Source: Verrucomicrobiota bacterium (lineage in GTDB: Bacteria > Verrucomicrobiota > Verrucomicrobiia > Opitutales > Opitutaceae). From it: a DNA stretch of 64,000 nucleotides. Shown piece after piece: positions 1-10,707 of this stretch; within the stretch, counting starts at the first letter, position 1, and the number at the start of each line of letters is the position of its first letter. A program made the translations under genes and the position numbers. The notes beneath the pieces were generated by a model. It searched no databases, had not been told where the DNA came from, and was given only the letters and a program-made list of their open reading frames with translations. The stretch lies in assembly GCA_019510185.1 (NCBI GenBank), contig JAEKKV010000017.1, positions 62,001-126,000 on the forward strand, in the 5' to 3' direction.

Positions 1-2
1 TC

Positions 3-155
3 AATCCGCCCACGTACACGTCCGCGAACACGCATTGGGTGTCTGTGGGTGGTCAGATCACGCCCGTTCCCGAACCCGCCACTTATGGCGCGATGCTACT
101 GGGCGCAGGATTGGGCTTCGTCCTCTGGCGTCGGCGCGGCGGTTCCTCCGCCTGA
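3..155 (+). CDS. PEP-CTERM sorting domain protein, C-terminal end only
   Basis: Only the last 50 codons lie in the window; the start is off the left edge. The tail reads VPEPATYGAML, then a hydrophobic stretch (LLGAGLGFVLW) and a basic cluster RRR before the stop. That is the three-part PEP-CTERM signal: PEP motif, one transmembrane helix, positive tail. In the known system an exosortase (EpsH/XrtA type) recognises this tail on exported proteins, many of which go to the surface or matrix of exopolysaccharide producers. No exosortase gene lies in this window. The function of the missing body of the protein cannot be told. It converges on the UDP-glucose dehydrogenase gene with a 24-base gap. 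Confidence 0.8.
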   Translation, partial: NPPTYTSANTHWVSVGGQITPVPEPATYGAMLLGAGLGFVLWRRRGGSSA

Positions 156-179
156 CGATCCGGGCTCCGCGCCCCGGTG

Positions 180-1538
180 TTACTTGCCGATGCCGAAGGC
201 GCGGAAACCGATGGCGCGCAGCTTGGCCAGATCGAGAATATTGCGACCGTCGAAAATGAAGGCCGGCTTGTGCATGCCCTCGAAAATCTTCGCGTAATCG
301 AGGGTTTTGAACTCGTCCCACTCGGTCACGATGGCGATCGCATGCGCCCCTCGCGACGCCTCCACCGCACTCGTCGCCACGGTCAGCCGCGGATTCGCAT
401 GACCCTTGCCCAGCACATCCAGGTTGATCTCCTCCGCCGTCACCTTGGGATCGTAAACGACGACATTGGCCTGCTCGGCAAGCAGATCACGCACGACGTT
501 GATCGCGGCGGATTCGCGCGTGTCATCGGTGTCTTTTTTGAAGGCGAAACCCAGCACCGCGATGCGCTTATCCGCCACGGTATTGAAAAGTGAACGCACG
601 ATCTTGGCGGAGAAACGCTGCTTCTGATAATCGTTCATCTTCACCACGCCGGCCCAGTAGGCCGAGACCTCGGGCAAGCCGAAGCTTTCGCAAAGATAGG
701 AGAGATTGAGAATGTCCTTCTGGAAACACGAACCGCCGAAGCCCACGGAGGCCTTCAGGAATTTCGGTCCGATGCGCGAGTCCTTGCCGATGGCGTTCGC
801 CACCTCGTCCACATCCGCTCCGGTGGCCTCGCACAAGGCGGAGATCGCGTTGATCGAGGAGATGCGCTGCGCGAGAAACGCATTGGCCACCAGCTTGGAA
901 AGCTCGGACGACCACAGATTCGTCGTGAGGATGCGCTCGCGCGGAACCCAGCGGGCGTAAACGCCCGCGAGCGTCGCCACCGCCTGCTCGCCTTCAGGCG
1001 TACGCTCGCCACCGATGAGCACACGATCGGGGTTGAACAGATCCTGAACGGCCGTGCCCTCGGCCAGAAATTCGGGATTGGAGAGCACCTGGAACGTCAC
1101 CCCCAGGGTATTCGCCGCCAGGATATTCTGGATCGTCTCGGCGGTCTTCACCGGGATGGTCGACTTCTCGACGATGATTTTGGGCGTTGTCGCCACCTCC
1201 GCGATCGTCCGCGCCACCGACTCGATAAACCGCAGGTCGGCCGCCCTGCCCGAACCCACGCCATAAGTCTTGGTCGGCGTGTTGACCGACACGAAAATGA
1301 TGTCCGCCGCCGCGATGGCTCCCTTCACATCAGTCGAAAAAAACAGGTTGCGACCGCGGGCCTGCTTCACGACTTCATCCAGGCCCGGCTCATAGATCGG
1401 CAGCGTGTCGGAATTCCATTCCGCGATGCGGACCGCGTTCATATCCACCACCGTCACCTGGATGTCGGGCGCCTTGAAGGCGATCACCGCCATCGTCGGA
1501 CCGCCCACGTAACCAGCGCCAATGCAGCAGATTTTCAT
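180..1538 (-). CDS. UDP-glucose 6-dehydrogenase, animal-like type
   Basis: Oxidises UDP-glucose to UDP-glucuronate with two NAD+, supplying uronic acid for surface polysaccharide. The 452-residue protein starts with a Rossmann motif ([14 protein letters not shown], residues 2-15). The catalytic cysteine is Cys271 in [18 protein letters not shown], and the C-terminal domain carries [14 protein letters not shown]. The start at 1538 is chosen because the Rossmann strand begins there; the frame stays open upstream to 1670, but that extension looks non-coding. The N-terminus, the phrase [12 protein letters not shown] and the catalytic block resemble animal and plant UGDH more than the shorter enterobacterial Ugd (recalled, not searched). 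It is transcribed divergently from the Gfo/Idh/MocA gene. UDP-glucose as substrate is inferred from the family. Confidence 0.9.
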   Translation of the reverse strand: MKICCIGAGYVGGPTMAVIAFKAPDIQVTVVDMNAVRIAEWNSDTLPIYEPGLDEVVKQARGRNLFFSTDVKGAIAAADIIFVSVNTPTKTYGVGSGRAADLRFIESVARTIAEVATTPKIIVEKSTIPVKTAETIQNILAANTLGVTFQVLSNPEFLAEGTAVQDLFNPDRVLIGGERTPEGEQAVATLAGVYARWVPRERILTTNLWSSELSKLVANAFLAQRISSINAISALCEATGADVDEVANAIGKDSRIGPKFLKASVGFGGSCFQKDILNLSYLCESFGLPEVSAYWAGVVKMNDYQKQRFSAKIVRSLFNTVADKRIAVLGFAFKKDTDDTRESAAINVVRDLLAEQANVVVYDPKVTAEEINLDVLGKGHANPRLTVATSAVEASRGAHAIAIVTEWDEFKTLDYAKIFEGMHKPAFIFDGRNILDLAKLRAIGFRAFGIGK

Positions 1539-1581
1539 AGTTATGAGACGTATAAGCTGTCGCCCGCCGTATCTAAATCCA

Positions 1582-1667
1582 AGGCGGATTTTTAGTCCGG
1601 ACGTGAATTTATAGGTCCAACTTCGTCCGCCCGGCATTGATCGGATTGCACCCCGGAAAATCCGCCT
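1582..1667. repeat. Inverted repeat in a divergent promoter region
   Basis: The arms AGGCGGATTTT (1582-1592) and AAAATCCGCCT (1657-1667) are exact reverse complements separated by 64 bases. The left arm also lies inside a shorter palindrome, AAATCC-AAGGC-GGATTT (1575-1591). The pair sits between the divergent starts of the UDP-glucose dehydrogenase and the Gfo/Idh/MocA oxidoreductase. That is where a shared operator would lie, but binding by a regulator is only inferred. No regulator gene adjoins it. Confidence 0.45.
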
Positions 1668-1736
1668 CAAGATCGCGCCGTACAGACCCCTGCCCCGTGC
1701 ATGATCGTGCCCTCGTCCGGGATTTTATTTCTTTCC

Positions 1737-2777
1737 ATGAAAACCTACCCCTCTGCTTCGCAAATAAAAGTCGGAGTCGTCGGCTATGGCGGTGCCTTCA
1801 ACATGGGACGCCAGCATCTTCAGCAAATGAAGGACGCCGGCATGACGCCCGTTGCCGTCGCCGAGATCGACCCCGCGCGCCTCGCCGCCGCCGCCCAGGA
1901 TTTCCCCGGCATCGAAACCTACGCCACTGTCGCCGAGATGCTCGGCCGGTCGTCCGTGGACCTCGTCACCGTTATCACGCCGCACAATACGCACGCCGCC
2001 CTCGGGCTGCAGATTCTCGAAGCCGGACGGCATTGCGTGCTGGAAAAGCCCATGGCCATCACCACCGCCGAATGCGATGCGCTCATCGAAGCGGCGCGAC
2101 GGTACGACGTGCTCGTGAGCACCTATCATAACCGTCACTGGGACGGCTGGATTCTCAAGGCCTTGGAGGTTGTCCGCTCCGGCGCGCTCGGGCAGATCGT
2201 TCGCGTCGATCTGCGCATGGGCTCCCACGGCAAACCCGGCTCATGGTGGCGTTCCAGTCGAAGCATGTCGGGCGGTATTCTTTACGACTGGGGTGTGCAC
2301 CTCCTCGAGTACGCGCTCCAAATCATCACCGCGCCGCTCACCGAAGTTTCCGGCTACGCCTGGGAAGGCTATTGGGCCGCGCAACCCGAGGCCTCGTTTC
2401 CGAGCGACGCCAACGAAGACGAGGCGCAACTCGTCGTGCGGGCCAAAACCGGCCAGCGCATCAACCTCACCATCACCACCGTCGACGTCACACCCAAGCG
2501 CGGCTTCGTCGAGATCGTCGGGACGCAAGGCACCCACCTCATCGACTGGAACGAATACGAAACCACCCTGGCCCTGCCCGACGGTGCCCGCCAGATCACG
2601 CGCGGCCGGCAGCCGAAGGACGAAGGGCACCGCTTCTATGAAAATATTGCCGCCCATCTCACCGTCGGCACTCCGCTCGTGATCACCGGTGAATGGGCGC
2701 GCCGGCCCATCCATATTCTCGATCTCGCCGTGCAAAGCGCCCGTCAAGGCCGCGCCCTGCCCGTCGTCCACCCTTAG
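1737..2777 (+). CDS. Gfo/Idh/MocA family NAD(P)-dependent oxidoreductase
   Basis: A 346-residue sugar or inositol dehydrogenase-type enzyme. The N-terminal Rossmann fold begins with KVGVVGYGGAFNMG and contains the family EKP motif (VLEKPMAITTAECD), whose lysine normally takes part in catalysis. The C-terminal half is the usual alpha/beta substrate domain (GGILYDWGVHLLEYAL). The substrate cannot be told from sequence. I chose the ATG at 1737 rather than the in-frame one at 1701 because the latter adds only a short unconserved-looking lead. The gene is divergent from the UDP-glucose dehydrogenase and overlaps the end of the convergent aminotransferase gene by 4 bases. A role in nucleotide-sugar metabolism is possible from its neighbour but unproven. 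Confidence 0.85.
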   Translation: MKTYPSASQIKVGVVGYGGAFNMGRQHLQQMKDAGMTPVAVAEIDPARLAAAAQDFPGIETYATVAEMLGRSSVDLVTVITPHNTHAALGLQILEAGRHCVLEKPMAITTAECDALIEAARRYDVLVSTYHNRHWDGWILKALEVVRSGALGQIVRVDLRMGSHGKPGSWWRSSRSMSGGILYDWGVHLLEYALQIITAPLTEVSGYAWEGYWAAQPEASFPSDANEDEAQLVVRAKTGQRINLTITTVDVTPKRGFVEIVGTQGTHLIDWNEYETTLALPDGARQITRGRQPKDEGHRFYENIAAHLTVGTPLVITGEWARRPIHILDLAVQSARQGRALPVVHP

Positions 2778-4048
2778 GCATCGCCTCGGGAAAACCGGCG
2801 GGCCACGGCGACAAACCGGCGGCCCGCCTCGGCCAGCTCCGCCTCGGCGAGGACGCCAAAACTTAACCGGATAAAATGCTTCGGCGCATCATCGCCGAAG
2901 CACAGCTCGCCCGGCACATAGAGCACGCCCGCCTCGATGCACGCCCGGCAGAAGGCCGATTCCAATCCGGTGTCGAGCGTCGCCGGCGCGTTGAGCCAGA
3001 GGTAAAGACCGCCCGTCGGCACCGCCCATTGCCAGCCAAGCGCCGGCAGCCCCGCATCGGTCAACGCCGTGTGCAGCGCGCGCATTTTTTTGAGATATGC
3101 CGGACGAATGACGGCGAGTTGCGCGTCCAATCCGCCATGCGCGAGCACCTGCTCCAGAATGGCCTGGTTGAAGTGCGCCGTTCCGAAATCGTGATGGCCC
3201 TTCACATGCAACATCCTCGCCAGCAGCTCCGGGTGGCTGCTCGTACCGTAGCCGACCTTCAGGCCGCTCGCGAACGGCTTGGTCAGCGTGGACAGGTAGA
3301 GCTTCGGGAACGCCGTCCATGCCGGCAGGCTCAAGACGCTGCGCGCCGGATGGGCCGTTTCATAATACAACTCGCGATAAGCCGCGTCCTCCACGACCGG
3401 CACGAGCGCGCCCGCCGCCGTGAGTTCCTCCGCGATGACGGCCTTTTCCTCCTCGTCGAGGCTGCGTCCGGAGGGATTGGAAAAATAGCTGACAAAATAA
3501 ACCGCTTTGAGACGCGCTAGGTCGCCTTGCACCCGCAGGTCCCCCAGCAGCGTGCGCAGCCCCGGTCCGTCAATGCGCCCGGCGGCGTCCACCGGCAGCG
3601 AGCGCGCCCGAACGCCGAGACCCGCGAGCATTTCCAAATAGACAAAATAGCTCGGGCGGTCGACCAGCACGATGTCACCCGGCTCGCAGAGCACCTGCAT
3701 CGCCAGATACAGAGCTTGCTGGGAACCGTTGGTGATGAAAAAGCCCCGTTTCACCGCACCGGCATCGAGGCCCGGCTCCTGCTGAAGCAACCGCTCCGCC
3801 AGCAACGCGCGCAACTCCGGCCTCCCTTGGTTCGTGCCATACTGGAGATAGTCCGGCGCGCCCGATTGCGACGCCAGCGCCTGCACCGCCGCCTGCACGG
3901 CCGCCACCGGCAGCGTGCGGTTGTCCGTAAATCCCGCAGCGAGGGAAAGGAGCTTGGGATTTTCCAGCGCCATGGTCATCAGCCGCGCGATGGTCGGAGA
4001 CTGCGCACGTTGGCCAAGGGAGGAAAAAACAAGGGAGGGTGCGGACAT
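2774..4048 (-). CDS. PLP-dependent aminotransferase, fold type I (LysN/ARO8-like)
   Basis: A 424-residue class I/II aminotransferase. Visible features are the substrate-side segment LQYGTNQGRPELRALLAERL, the YFVSYFSNPSGRSL loop, the PLP-contacting VVEDAAYREL block and the lysine loop STLTKPFASGLKVGYG that forms the Schiff base. These resemble the 2-aminoadipate / aromatic aminotransferase group (LysN, MocR-type catalytic domain) without the GntR DNA-binding domain. The amino-acid substrate cannot be assigned. It is a single-gene unit on the minus strand, lying between the ftsH terminator and the convergent oxidoreductase. Confidence 0.85.
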   Translation of the reverse strand: MSAPSLVFSSLGQRAQSPTIARLMTMALENPKLLSLAAGFTDNRTLPVAAVQAAVQALASQSGAPDYLQYGTNQGRPELRALLAERLLQQEPGLDAGAVKRGFFITNGSQQALYLAMQVLCEPGDIVLVDRPSYFVYLEMLAGLGVRARSLPVDAAGRIDGPGLRTLLGDLRVQGDLARLKAVYFVSYFSNPSGRSLDEEEKAVIAEELTAAGALVPVVEDAAYRELYYETAHPARSVLSLPAWTAFPKLYLSTLTKPFASGLKVGYGTSSHPELLARMLHVKGHHDFGTAHFNQAILEQVLAHGGLDAQLAVIRPAYLKKMRALHTALTDAGLPALGWQWAVPTGGLYLWLNAPATLDTGLESAFCRACIEAGVLYVPGELCFGDDAPKHFIRLSFGVLAEAELAEAGRRFVAVARRFSRGDA

Positions 4049-4108
4049 AGGCTAGCGGGTTGAGGAGGCGGTGACCGTCGGCCACCATTCCTGATAATTC
4101 AAGATCAC

Positions 4109-4142
4109 AAAAAAGGCGCGGAGGCCGAAGCCGCCGCGCCTT
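4109..4142 (-). terminator. Rho-independent terminator after ftsH
   Basis: Read on the minus strand, a 9-bp GC-rich stem (AAGGCGCGG / CCGCGCCTT) is extended by an inner GGC/GCC helix and followed by a run of six T. It lies just past the ftsH stop and would end the serS-tilS-ftsH transcript before the aminotransferase gene. Confidence 0.85.
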
Positions 4143-4161
4143 GGATTCAGAAGCGGATGCG

Positions 4162-6174
<2,013 letters not shown>

Positions 6175-6237
6175 TACGTGTAAGACTTAGAAAGCACCGT
6201 GGAGGTTCCCGGGAGATAAGTCAATTGATCGGCCGGC

Positions 6238-7296
6238 TTATTTCCGTCGGCGCGAACGGTGAAAAGCAGGGGGTTTCTCAAAAACCAAAAAGCCTTTGCG
6301 AATCACCGCAAATCCACTGGTCCCCAAGCTGAAGCGCGTCGCCGCTCCTCGTGTCACGGCAGCCAGTAAAACCTCGAAGCCTTGTCGCGATAAATCGCCC
6401 GGAGCCCTCTGCGCACCCAGCCAACGGTGCAACGCACGCCGCAAAAGCGCCCGCGGCTTGCCCGCCAGTCCCCGCACATCCATTTGGCCCGACGCCGTCA
6501 AGGGAGCGAGCGCATCCAACCATGCCTCCAACGCCACGTCGTCCTCTTCCAGCAATTCGCGGGACAGCGCCGCGCCTGCGAGCGCGTTGCGAGCCTCAGC
6601 CGCCGTCCGCCACGCCGGCAGCACGTCGCGACGAATACGGTTTCGAAAATAATCACCGCTTTCGTTGCTCGCATCCTCCCGCCAGACTGCCCCGGCCTGC
6701 CGCAAGGAGTCCATCACCTGCTTTTTCGTCAGGGTAAGCAACGGGCGCAAATGCACGCGACCGGCGGGCATTTTTTGCACCGGTCGCGGCGCGGCCAAGC
6801 CGGCGGTACCGCTGCCGCGGGCGAGCCGCATGAAGAACGTCTCGGCAATATCGTCCTGCTGATGCCCGAACCACAAGGCCGTGATGCGCCGCCGCGCCAG
6901 CTCCCGTTGAAAAAACGAAAATCTCGCCGTCCGCGCCTCGGCTTCACTCGCGCCCTTGAAGGCGGTTTCCCAAGACCCCGCGACCAGCGTGATGCCGAGT
7001 CCGGCGCACACGCGCCGGCAAAAAGCCGCGTCGGCGGCGGCCGCCCGTCCGCGCAAACGATGATTAAAATGCAACGCGACCAGCCGGTCGCGACGTTCCG
7101 GCCAATGCGCCCACAGCAGCAGCAGCAGCGCGAGCGAATCCGCCCCGCCGGAAAACGCCGCCGCCCAACGCCGACCGGACGCCAGGCCGCCGTCGCGCAC
7201 CCAAGCCAGCGCGGAAGGATGCAACCGCTCCAGCGGCATCGCCGCCGCCAGCTTCAATGCAATCTCGGGCCAGGATGATGGCGATTGCCGGAGCAT
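6238..7296 (-). CDS. tilS: tRNA(Ile)-lysidine synthase TilS
   Basis: Ligates lysine to C34 of tRNA-Ile(CAU) so that it reads AUA. The PP-loop ATPase signature SGGADS is at residues 49-54 in AAAFSGGADSLALL, followed by the typical LHFNHRLRG and WFGHQQDDIAETFFMRL blocks. The C-terminal part holds the REDASNESGDYFRNRIRR segment and the small TilS C-terminal domain. The frame is open upstream to 7590 through the preceding gene, but the ATG at 7296 gives a normal 352-residue protein starting 17 bases after the upstream stop, so I use it. It lies between the SGNH-like gene and ftsH in one minus-strand operon. Confidence 0.92.
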   Translation of the reverse strand: MLRQSPSSWPEIALKLAAAMPLERLHPSALAWVRDGGLASGRRWAAAFSGGADSLALLLLLWAHWPERRDRLVALHFNHRLRGRAAAADAAFCRRVCAGLGITLVAGSWETAFKGASEAEARTARFSFFQRELARRRITALWFGHQQDDIAETFFMRLARGSGTAGLAAPRPVQKMPAGRVHLRPLLTLTKKQVMDSLRQAGAVWREDASNESGDYFRNRIRRDVLPAWRTAAEARNALAGAALSRELLEEDDVALEAWLDALAPLTASGQMDVRGLAGKPRALLRRALHRWLGAQRAPGDLSRQGFEVLLAAVTRGAATRFSLGTSGFAVIRKGFLVFEKPPAFHRSRRRK

Positions 7297-7313
7297 GGAT
7301 CGGGCGCCGTGGC

Positions 7314-8144
7314 CTAGGAAACCGCGCCGAACAAGCGGGGCAGCTTCCGGATTTCCTTGGCCACGCGCCGGCAACGCCGCTTGAAGAGATCGAACATCAC
7401 CGCCGCGCCTCCCGGATGGCAAATTCGCTGCGGAGGAATCCCCAGCTCGGGACAGATCGCTCGAAAATTTTCGAGAGTGGCGGGCATCGCCCGTTGCGAC
7501 AGGTGAATGCTGTCCCAAAAATACCAGCGGATCGACTTCCCGCGCGCGTCGATGAGGCGGGGGAAGTTTTCGAGAAACCGCGCGCCGCATTCCGCGCAGC
7601 GCCGGCGCGCGCCTTCATTGAAAAGCATGGCGGCGCGGTTGCGCTCCCGCCAGGTTCCGGCGGCGACAAAATTATCCTCATCCTTGGGCTCGCTGCCGGG
7701 AGAACTCACGCGGGATGGCACGACGTTGTAGACGATCACGGTGAAACCTCGGTCCACGATTTCCCGCACGGCCTTGAAGTATTCGTCCAGGCACAGTTCG
7801 ACGACCGTTTCGATGGGCCGCCCCTTGAGTTGCGCCTGCTTGATCAGATGGGCCCGGCAATCGATTTCCCCAAAGGAAAGCAGCACGCGCGCGCCGGGAG
7901 GCACCTGCGTGTCGAGGACTTCCAAGAGACACTCGCGCCCGCGGGTGCGCGTGCCGGTTTTCGGCAGGTTATAGGCCAGCGAGCTGCCCGTGCGGTAGGT
8001 TTTAAACCACGGCAGCCGGTCATCCGATGCGTTCGGCCAGTCAGGCTGAATCTTGTCCTGCCCGCTGAAAAAACAGACATGGCTGTCCCCGATGCAATAG
8101 ACCACCGGAACCTCACCGGTCTTCGTTTCCAAGGGAGATTCCAT
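7314..8144 (-). CDS. SGNH/GDSL hydrolase-like protein of unknown substrate
   Basis: 276 residues, no signal peptide seen. The N-terminal block has GDSH at 19-22 (block I serine Ser21). A middle strand reads LLSFGEID (about 88-95), and the C-terminal block reads DSIHL with a D-x-x-H pair (Asp211, His214) as in the SGNH catalytic dyad. This suggests an esterase or glycan-modifying hydrolase, possibly acting on acyl groups of surface sugars. It sits inside the serS-tilS-ftsH operon (13 bases after serS, 17 before tilS), an unexpected place for it. The substrate is unknown and the family call rests on three short motifs. Confidence 0.65.
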   Translation of the reverse strand: MESPLETKTGEVPVVYCIGDSHVCFFSGQDKIQPDWPNASDDRLPWFKTYRTGSSLAYNLPKTGTRTRGRECLLEVLDTQVPPGARVLLSFGEIDCRAHLIKQAQLKGRPIETVVELCLDEYFKAVREIVDRGFTVIVYNVVPSRVSSPGSEPKDEDNFVAAGTWRERNRAAMLFNEGARRRCAECGARFLENFPRLIDARGKSIRWYFWDSIHLSQRAMPATLENFRAICPELGIPPQRICHPGGAAVMFDLFKRRCRRVAKEIRKLPRLFGAVS

Positions 8145-8157
8145 GACCGCGATAAAA

Positions 8158-9426
8158 TCAAGCGAAGCTGAGGTATTCCTTGCCGAAATACGGCACGAGG
8201 ACGGCGGGAATTTTCACACGGCCGTCCGCTTGGAGATTATTTTCCAAGAGCGCAGCCAGCACGCGCGGCACCGCCAGGCCGGAACCATTGATGGTGTGGA
8301 CCAGCTCGGGCTTGCCTTCCTTGCCACGGAAGCGGATCTGCGCCCGCCGGGCCTGGAAGGTTTCGAAATTCGAGCAGCTCGACACTTCCAGCCAGCGTTT
8401 CTGGCCTGCCGACCAGACTTCCAGATCGTATTTTTTGGACTGGGCAAAACCCAGATCGCCGCCGCACATGAGGAGCACGCGATACGGTAGCTCCAGCTTG
8501 CGCAAAAGGCTCTCCGCGTCGCCCCGAAGCTTGTCGAGTTCCTCGTAACTGGTCGCGGGATGCACCCATTTCAGCAGCTCGACCTTGTCGAACTGGTGCA
8601 GGCGGTTGAGCCCGCGCACATCCTTGCCATAGCTGCCCGCCTCGCGGCGGAAACAGGGCGTATAGGCGCAGCGGTAAACCGGCAGTTCGGCTTCATCGAT
8701 GATCTCGTCGCGGAAGAAATTGGTCAACGGCACCTCTGCGGTGGGCACGGCATAAAATCCGTCCACCGGAGCTTCGTACATCTGGCCCTCCTTGTCGGGC
8801 AGCTGGCCGGTCGCGGTGGCACTGGCGGCGTTGACGAAAATGGGCGGATTGACCTCCACGTAGCCCACCTTGCCGTTTTCATCCAAAAAGAAATGCAGCA
8901 GCGCGCGCACCAGCCGCGCGGCATCGCCCACATAAAACGGGAAACCCGCGCCGGTGACCTTGGAGCCACGGGCGAAGTCGAAGAGTTTTTCGAAGCCGGA
9001 GATCTCCCAGTGTGGCTTCGCGGCCGCCGAAAGCGCGTCGATGTCGCCCCAAGTCGAGAACGTGACGTTATCCTCCGGCGTACGCCCTTCGGGCACGCTG
9101 GCGTGAGGGAGATTCGGCAACGTCATCATCGCCTGCTTCAGATGGTCCTCGACTTCCTTCAAGGCTAGCTCGGCCTCCTTCGCCTGGGCGGAGACGGCCT
9201 TCATCTCCTGCACCTTGGCGATGAACTCCGGCGATCCCTTGGGGAGCCGGGCCATTTCGACATTCGCCGCCTTTTGCAGCCCACGCAGGCTTTCCACCCG
9301 CTGAAGCTGCACGCGCCAAGCCTCGTCCAGAGTCAGAATGGCATCGAGATCGACCGTAAGGTGTTTCTTGGCAATGGCCGCGCGGACAAGATCGGGTGAT
9401 TCACGAAGAAGCTTGGGATCGAGCAT
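8158..9426 (-). CDS. serS: Serine-tRNA ligase
   Basis: Charges tRNA-Ser with serine; class II synthetase. The 422 residues begin with the typical MLDPKLLRESPDLVRAAI arm, followed by the long antiparallel coiled coil that contacts the tRNA long variable arm (about 30-105). The catalytic core shows the TAEVPLTNFF segment, motif 2 in CFRREAGSYGKDVRGLNRLH and motif 3 in [17 protein letters not shown]. Length and domain order are normal. It is the first gene of a minus-strand operon with the SGNH-like gene, tilS and ftsH, and borders the AT-rich spacer. Confidence 0.97.
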   Translation of the reverse strand: MLDPKLLRESPDLVRAAIAKKHLTVDLDAILTLDEAWRVQLQRVESLRGLQKAANVEMARLPKGSPEFIAKVQEMKAVSAQAKEAELALKEVEDHLKQAMMTLPNLPHASVPEGRTPEDNVTFSTWGDIDALSAAAKPHWEISGFEKLFDFARGSKVTGAGFPFYVGDAARLVRALLHFFLDENGKVGYVEVNPPIFVNAASATATGQLPDKEGQMYEAPVDGFYAVPTAEVPLTNFFRDEIIDEAELPVYRCAYTPCFRREAGSYGKDVRGLNRLHQFDKVELLKWVHPATSYEELDKLRGDAESLLRKLELPYRVLLMCGGDLGFAQSKKYDLEVWSAGQKRWLEVSSCSNFETFQARRAQIRFRGKEGKPELVHTINGSGLAVPRVLAALLENNLQADGRVKIPAVLVPYFGKEYLSFA

Positions 9427-10065
9427 GAGTTAAGGAATCCAACTCAGTCTTAATCGTAAATAAACACAAATTTACAATCACTCCGCTCAATTCGCCCCTG
9501 CCTGCAAACAAATCCTCCGCGTGTTTCCAACAATGTGTCGGAGGGCTGTAACCGGGGCTAGCATCAGTCGTCTGCCTTTCACTTGCTTTTGCCGATGAAG
9601 TTTTGAGATCCTCCCTTCTTCAAGAGTAACGCCCCTTGGTATCAACGCCCCAGCTCTCGACATGACTTTTCACACCGCTACTGCATCTCGTTAGCTCAGT
9701 TAGGTACAAACCAAGGCGAGCAGTCCAAGCTCAAGTGAGCGAACCAACCAATGTGAATCAACCCAGCACAATTCCCAAAATCCCTTTAGTCATGAGTTTT
9801 CTCCGAATCGGCAGCCATTGGCTAAGAATGCTGTCAGAGTTCTATTTAAGTGAGGAACTCTGTGGCAGGACCGTTCTATTACCCCATGTTTATATCATAC
9901 TTCGCCATATCAGCACCCAATCAGTTTAAAACATCCGCCATGATGCCAAAATCATCAGTCAAGATGCTGAATGCATCGATCAATTAGCAAGATTCCGATG
10001 ATACGACGTATAATATCCGAAAATCATCCCGATACAGCTAAATATAAATCATAATCGCCCCATTT
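9427..10065. other. AT-rich 640-base spacer without a convincing gene
   Basis: Base composition drops sharply here compared with the flanking serS and the genes beyond 10.75 kb. The spacer separates divergent serS and the sulfotransferase gene. The longest open frame (9735-9929, 64 codons) has no recognisable motif. A 6-bp inverted repeat CCTCCG/CGGAGG lies at 9514-9544. The only promoter-like element I can point to is the TATAAT near 10009. The composition suggests recently acquired DNA or the remnant of an insertion, but I see no transposase, direct repeats or att-like site. Confidence 0.6.
9984..10014 (+). promoter_or_regulatory. Possible sigma-70 promoter for the sulfotransferase gene
   Basis: An exact TATAAT at 10009-10014 lies 51 bases before the sulfotransferase ATG. 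The best -35 match is TTAGCA at 9984-9989 with a long 19-base spacer, so the -35 part is weak. In AT-rich DNA a TATAAT can occur by chance. Confidence 0.35.
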
Positions 10066-10707
10066 ATGAAAATCGGCCAATTGGCTAGGTACCACCTCTT
10101 TCGCAACCAGCACGTGATTCAATTCAGCCCGATACGAACGGGTAGCACCGTGATTTATAATTTATTAAGATGCTCATTACCAAGCAAAAATATTACCAAA
10201 ACCCACACCTATTCACGCCACTTTTCGCACTTACCAGTTGTCGCCACAATACGTCATCCGCTCGACAGCATAGCCTCTATGCTTCAGGTCCTCAGTCACG
10301 AACCCAATGAAAAAAATATTCGCAGCACAGTGGCTTGTTTTAAAGACAACGGAGGATACGATCTCATTCAGGTAAAAAATGAAGGAAACCTGCTGCTCCT
10401 TCGTTATGAGAATTTCGTGAACAACTACGAAACGGTTTTCACGAGCTTCGAAACATTCTTTGGAATCACCATTTCCGGCCCGCAAAGGGCAGAACTCACC
10501 GAGAAATACAATTTAGAAAAAGCCCGGGAACACGCCGCTAGCCAGGGAGAGTGGTCCAAATGGGATCCTGTTACTCAAATTCACGGCCATCATATTTCGA
10601 AATTTGCCGGCAGGCCTAATTATTATAAGGAATATTTCACAGCTCAACAGATCGACCTTTTGAAAAATCTTTTAGGTGATTATCTGCGTGAATTTCATTA
10701 CGCCTAG
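10066..10707 (+). CDS. Sulfotransferase-like protein
   Basis: 213 residues with the two PAPS-binding signatures of the sulfotransferase fold. The 5'-phosphosulfate loop is in SPIRTGSTVIYNLL (21-34) and the 3'-phosphate motif in ATIRHPLDSIASML (60-73). The usual enzyme of this fold moves sulfate from PAPS to a sugar hydroxyl or amine. At the edge of a glycan locus, sulfation of a surface polysaccharide is the natural reading, but the acceptor is unknown. The gene is clearly more AT-rich than its neighbours, with many A/T-ending codons, which suggests horizontal transfer. It is short for the family, though both motifs are present. Confidence 0.75.
   Translation: MKIGQLARYHLFRNQHVIQFSPIRTGSTVIYNLLRCSLPSKNITKTHTYSRHFSHLPVVATIRHPLDSIASMLQVLSHEPNEKNIRSTVACFKDNGGYDLIQVKNEGNLLLLRYENFVNNYETVFTSFETFFGITISGPQRAELTEKYNLEKAREHAASQGEWSKWDPVTQIHGHHISKFAGRPNYYKEYFTAQQIDLLKNLLGDYLREFHYA

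Noticed and set aside
9687..9727. tRNA-like string TTAGCTCAGTTAGGTA in the AT-rich spacer
   Set aside because: It resembles a D-arm, but no pairing acceptor, anticodon or T arm follows.
9735..9929. 64-codon open frame in the AT-rich spacer
   Set aside because: No motif, no clear ribosome-binding site, and chance frames of this length are possible; the composition gives no support.
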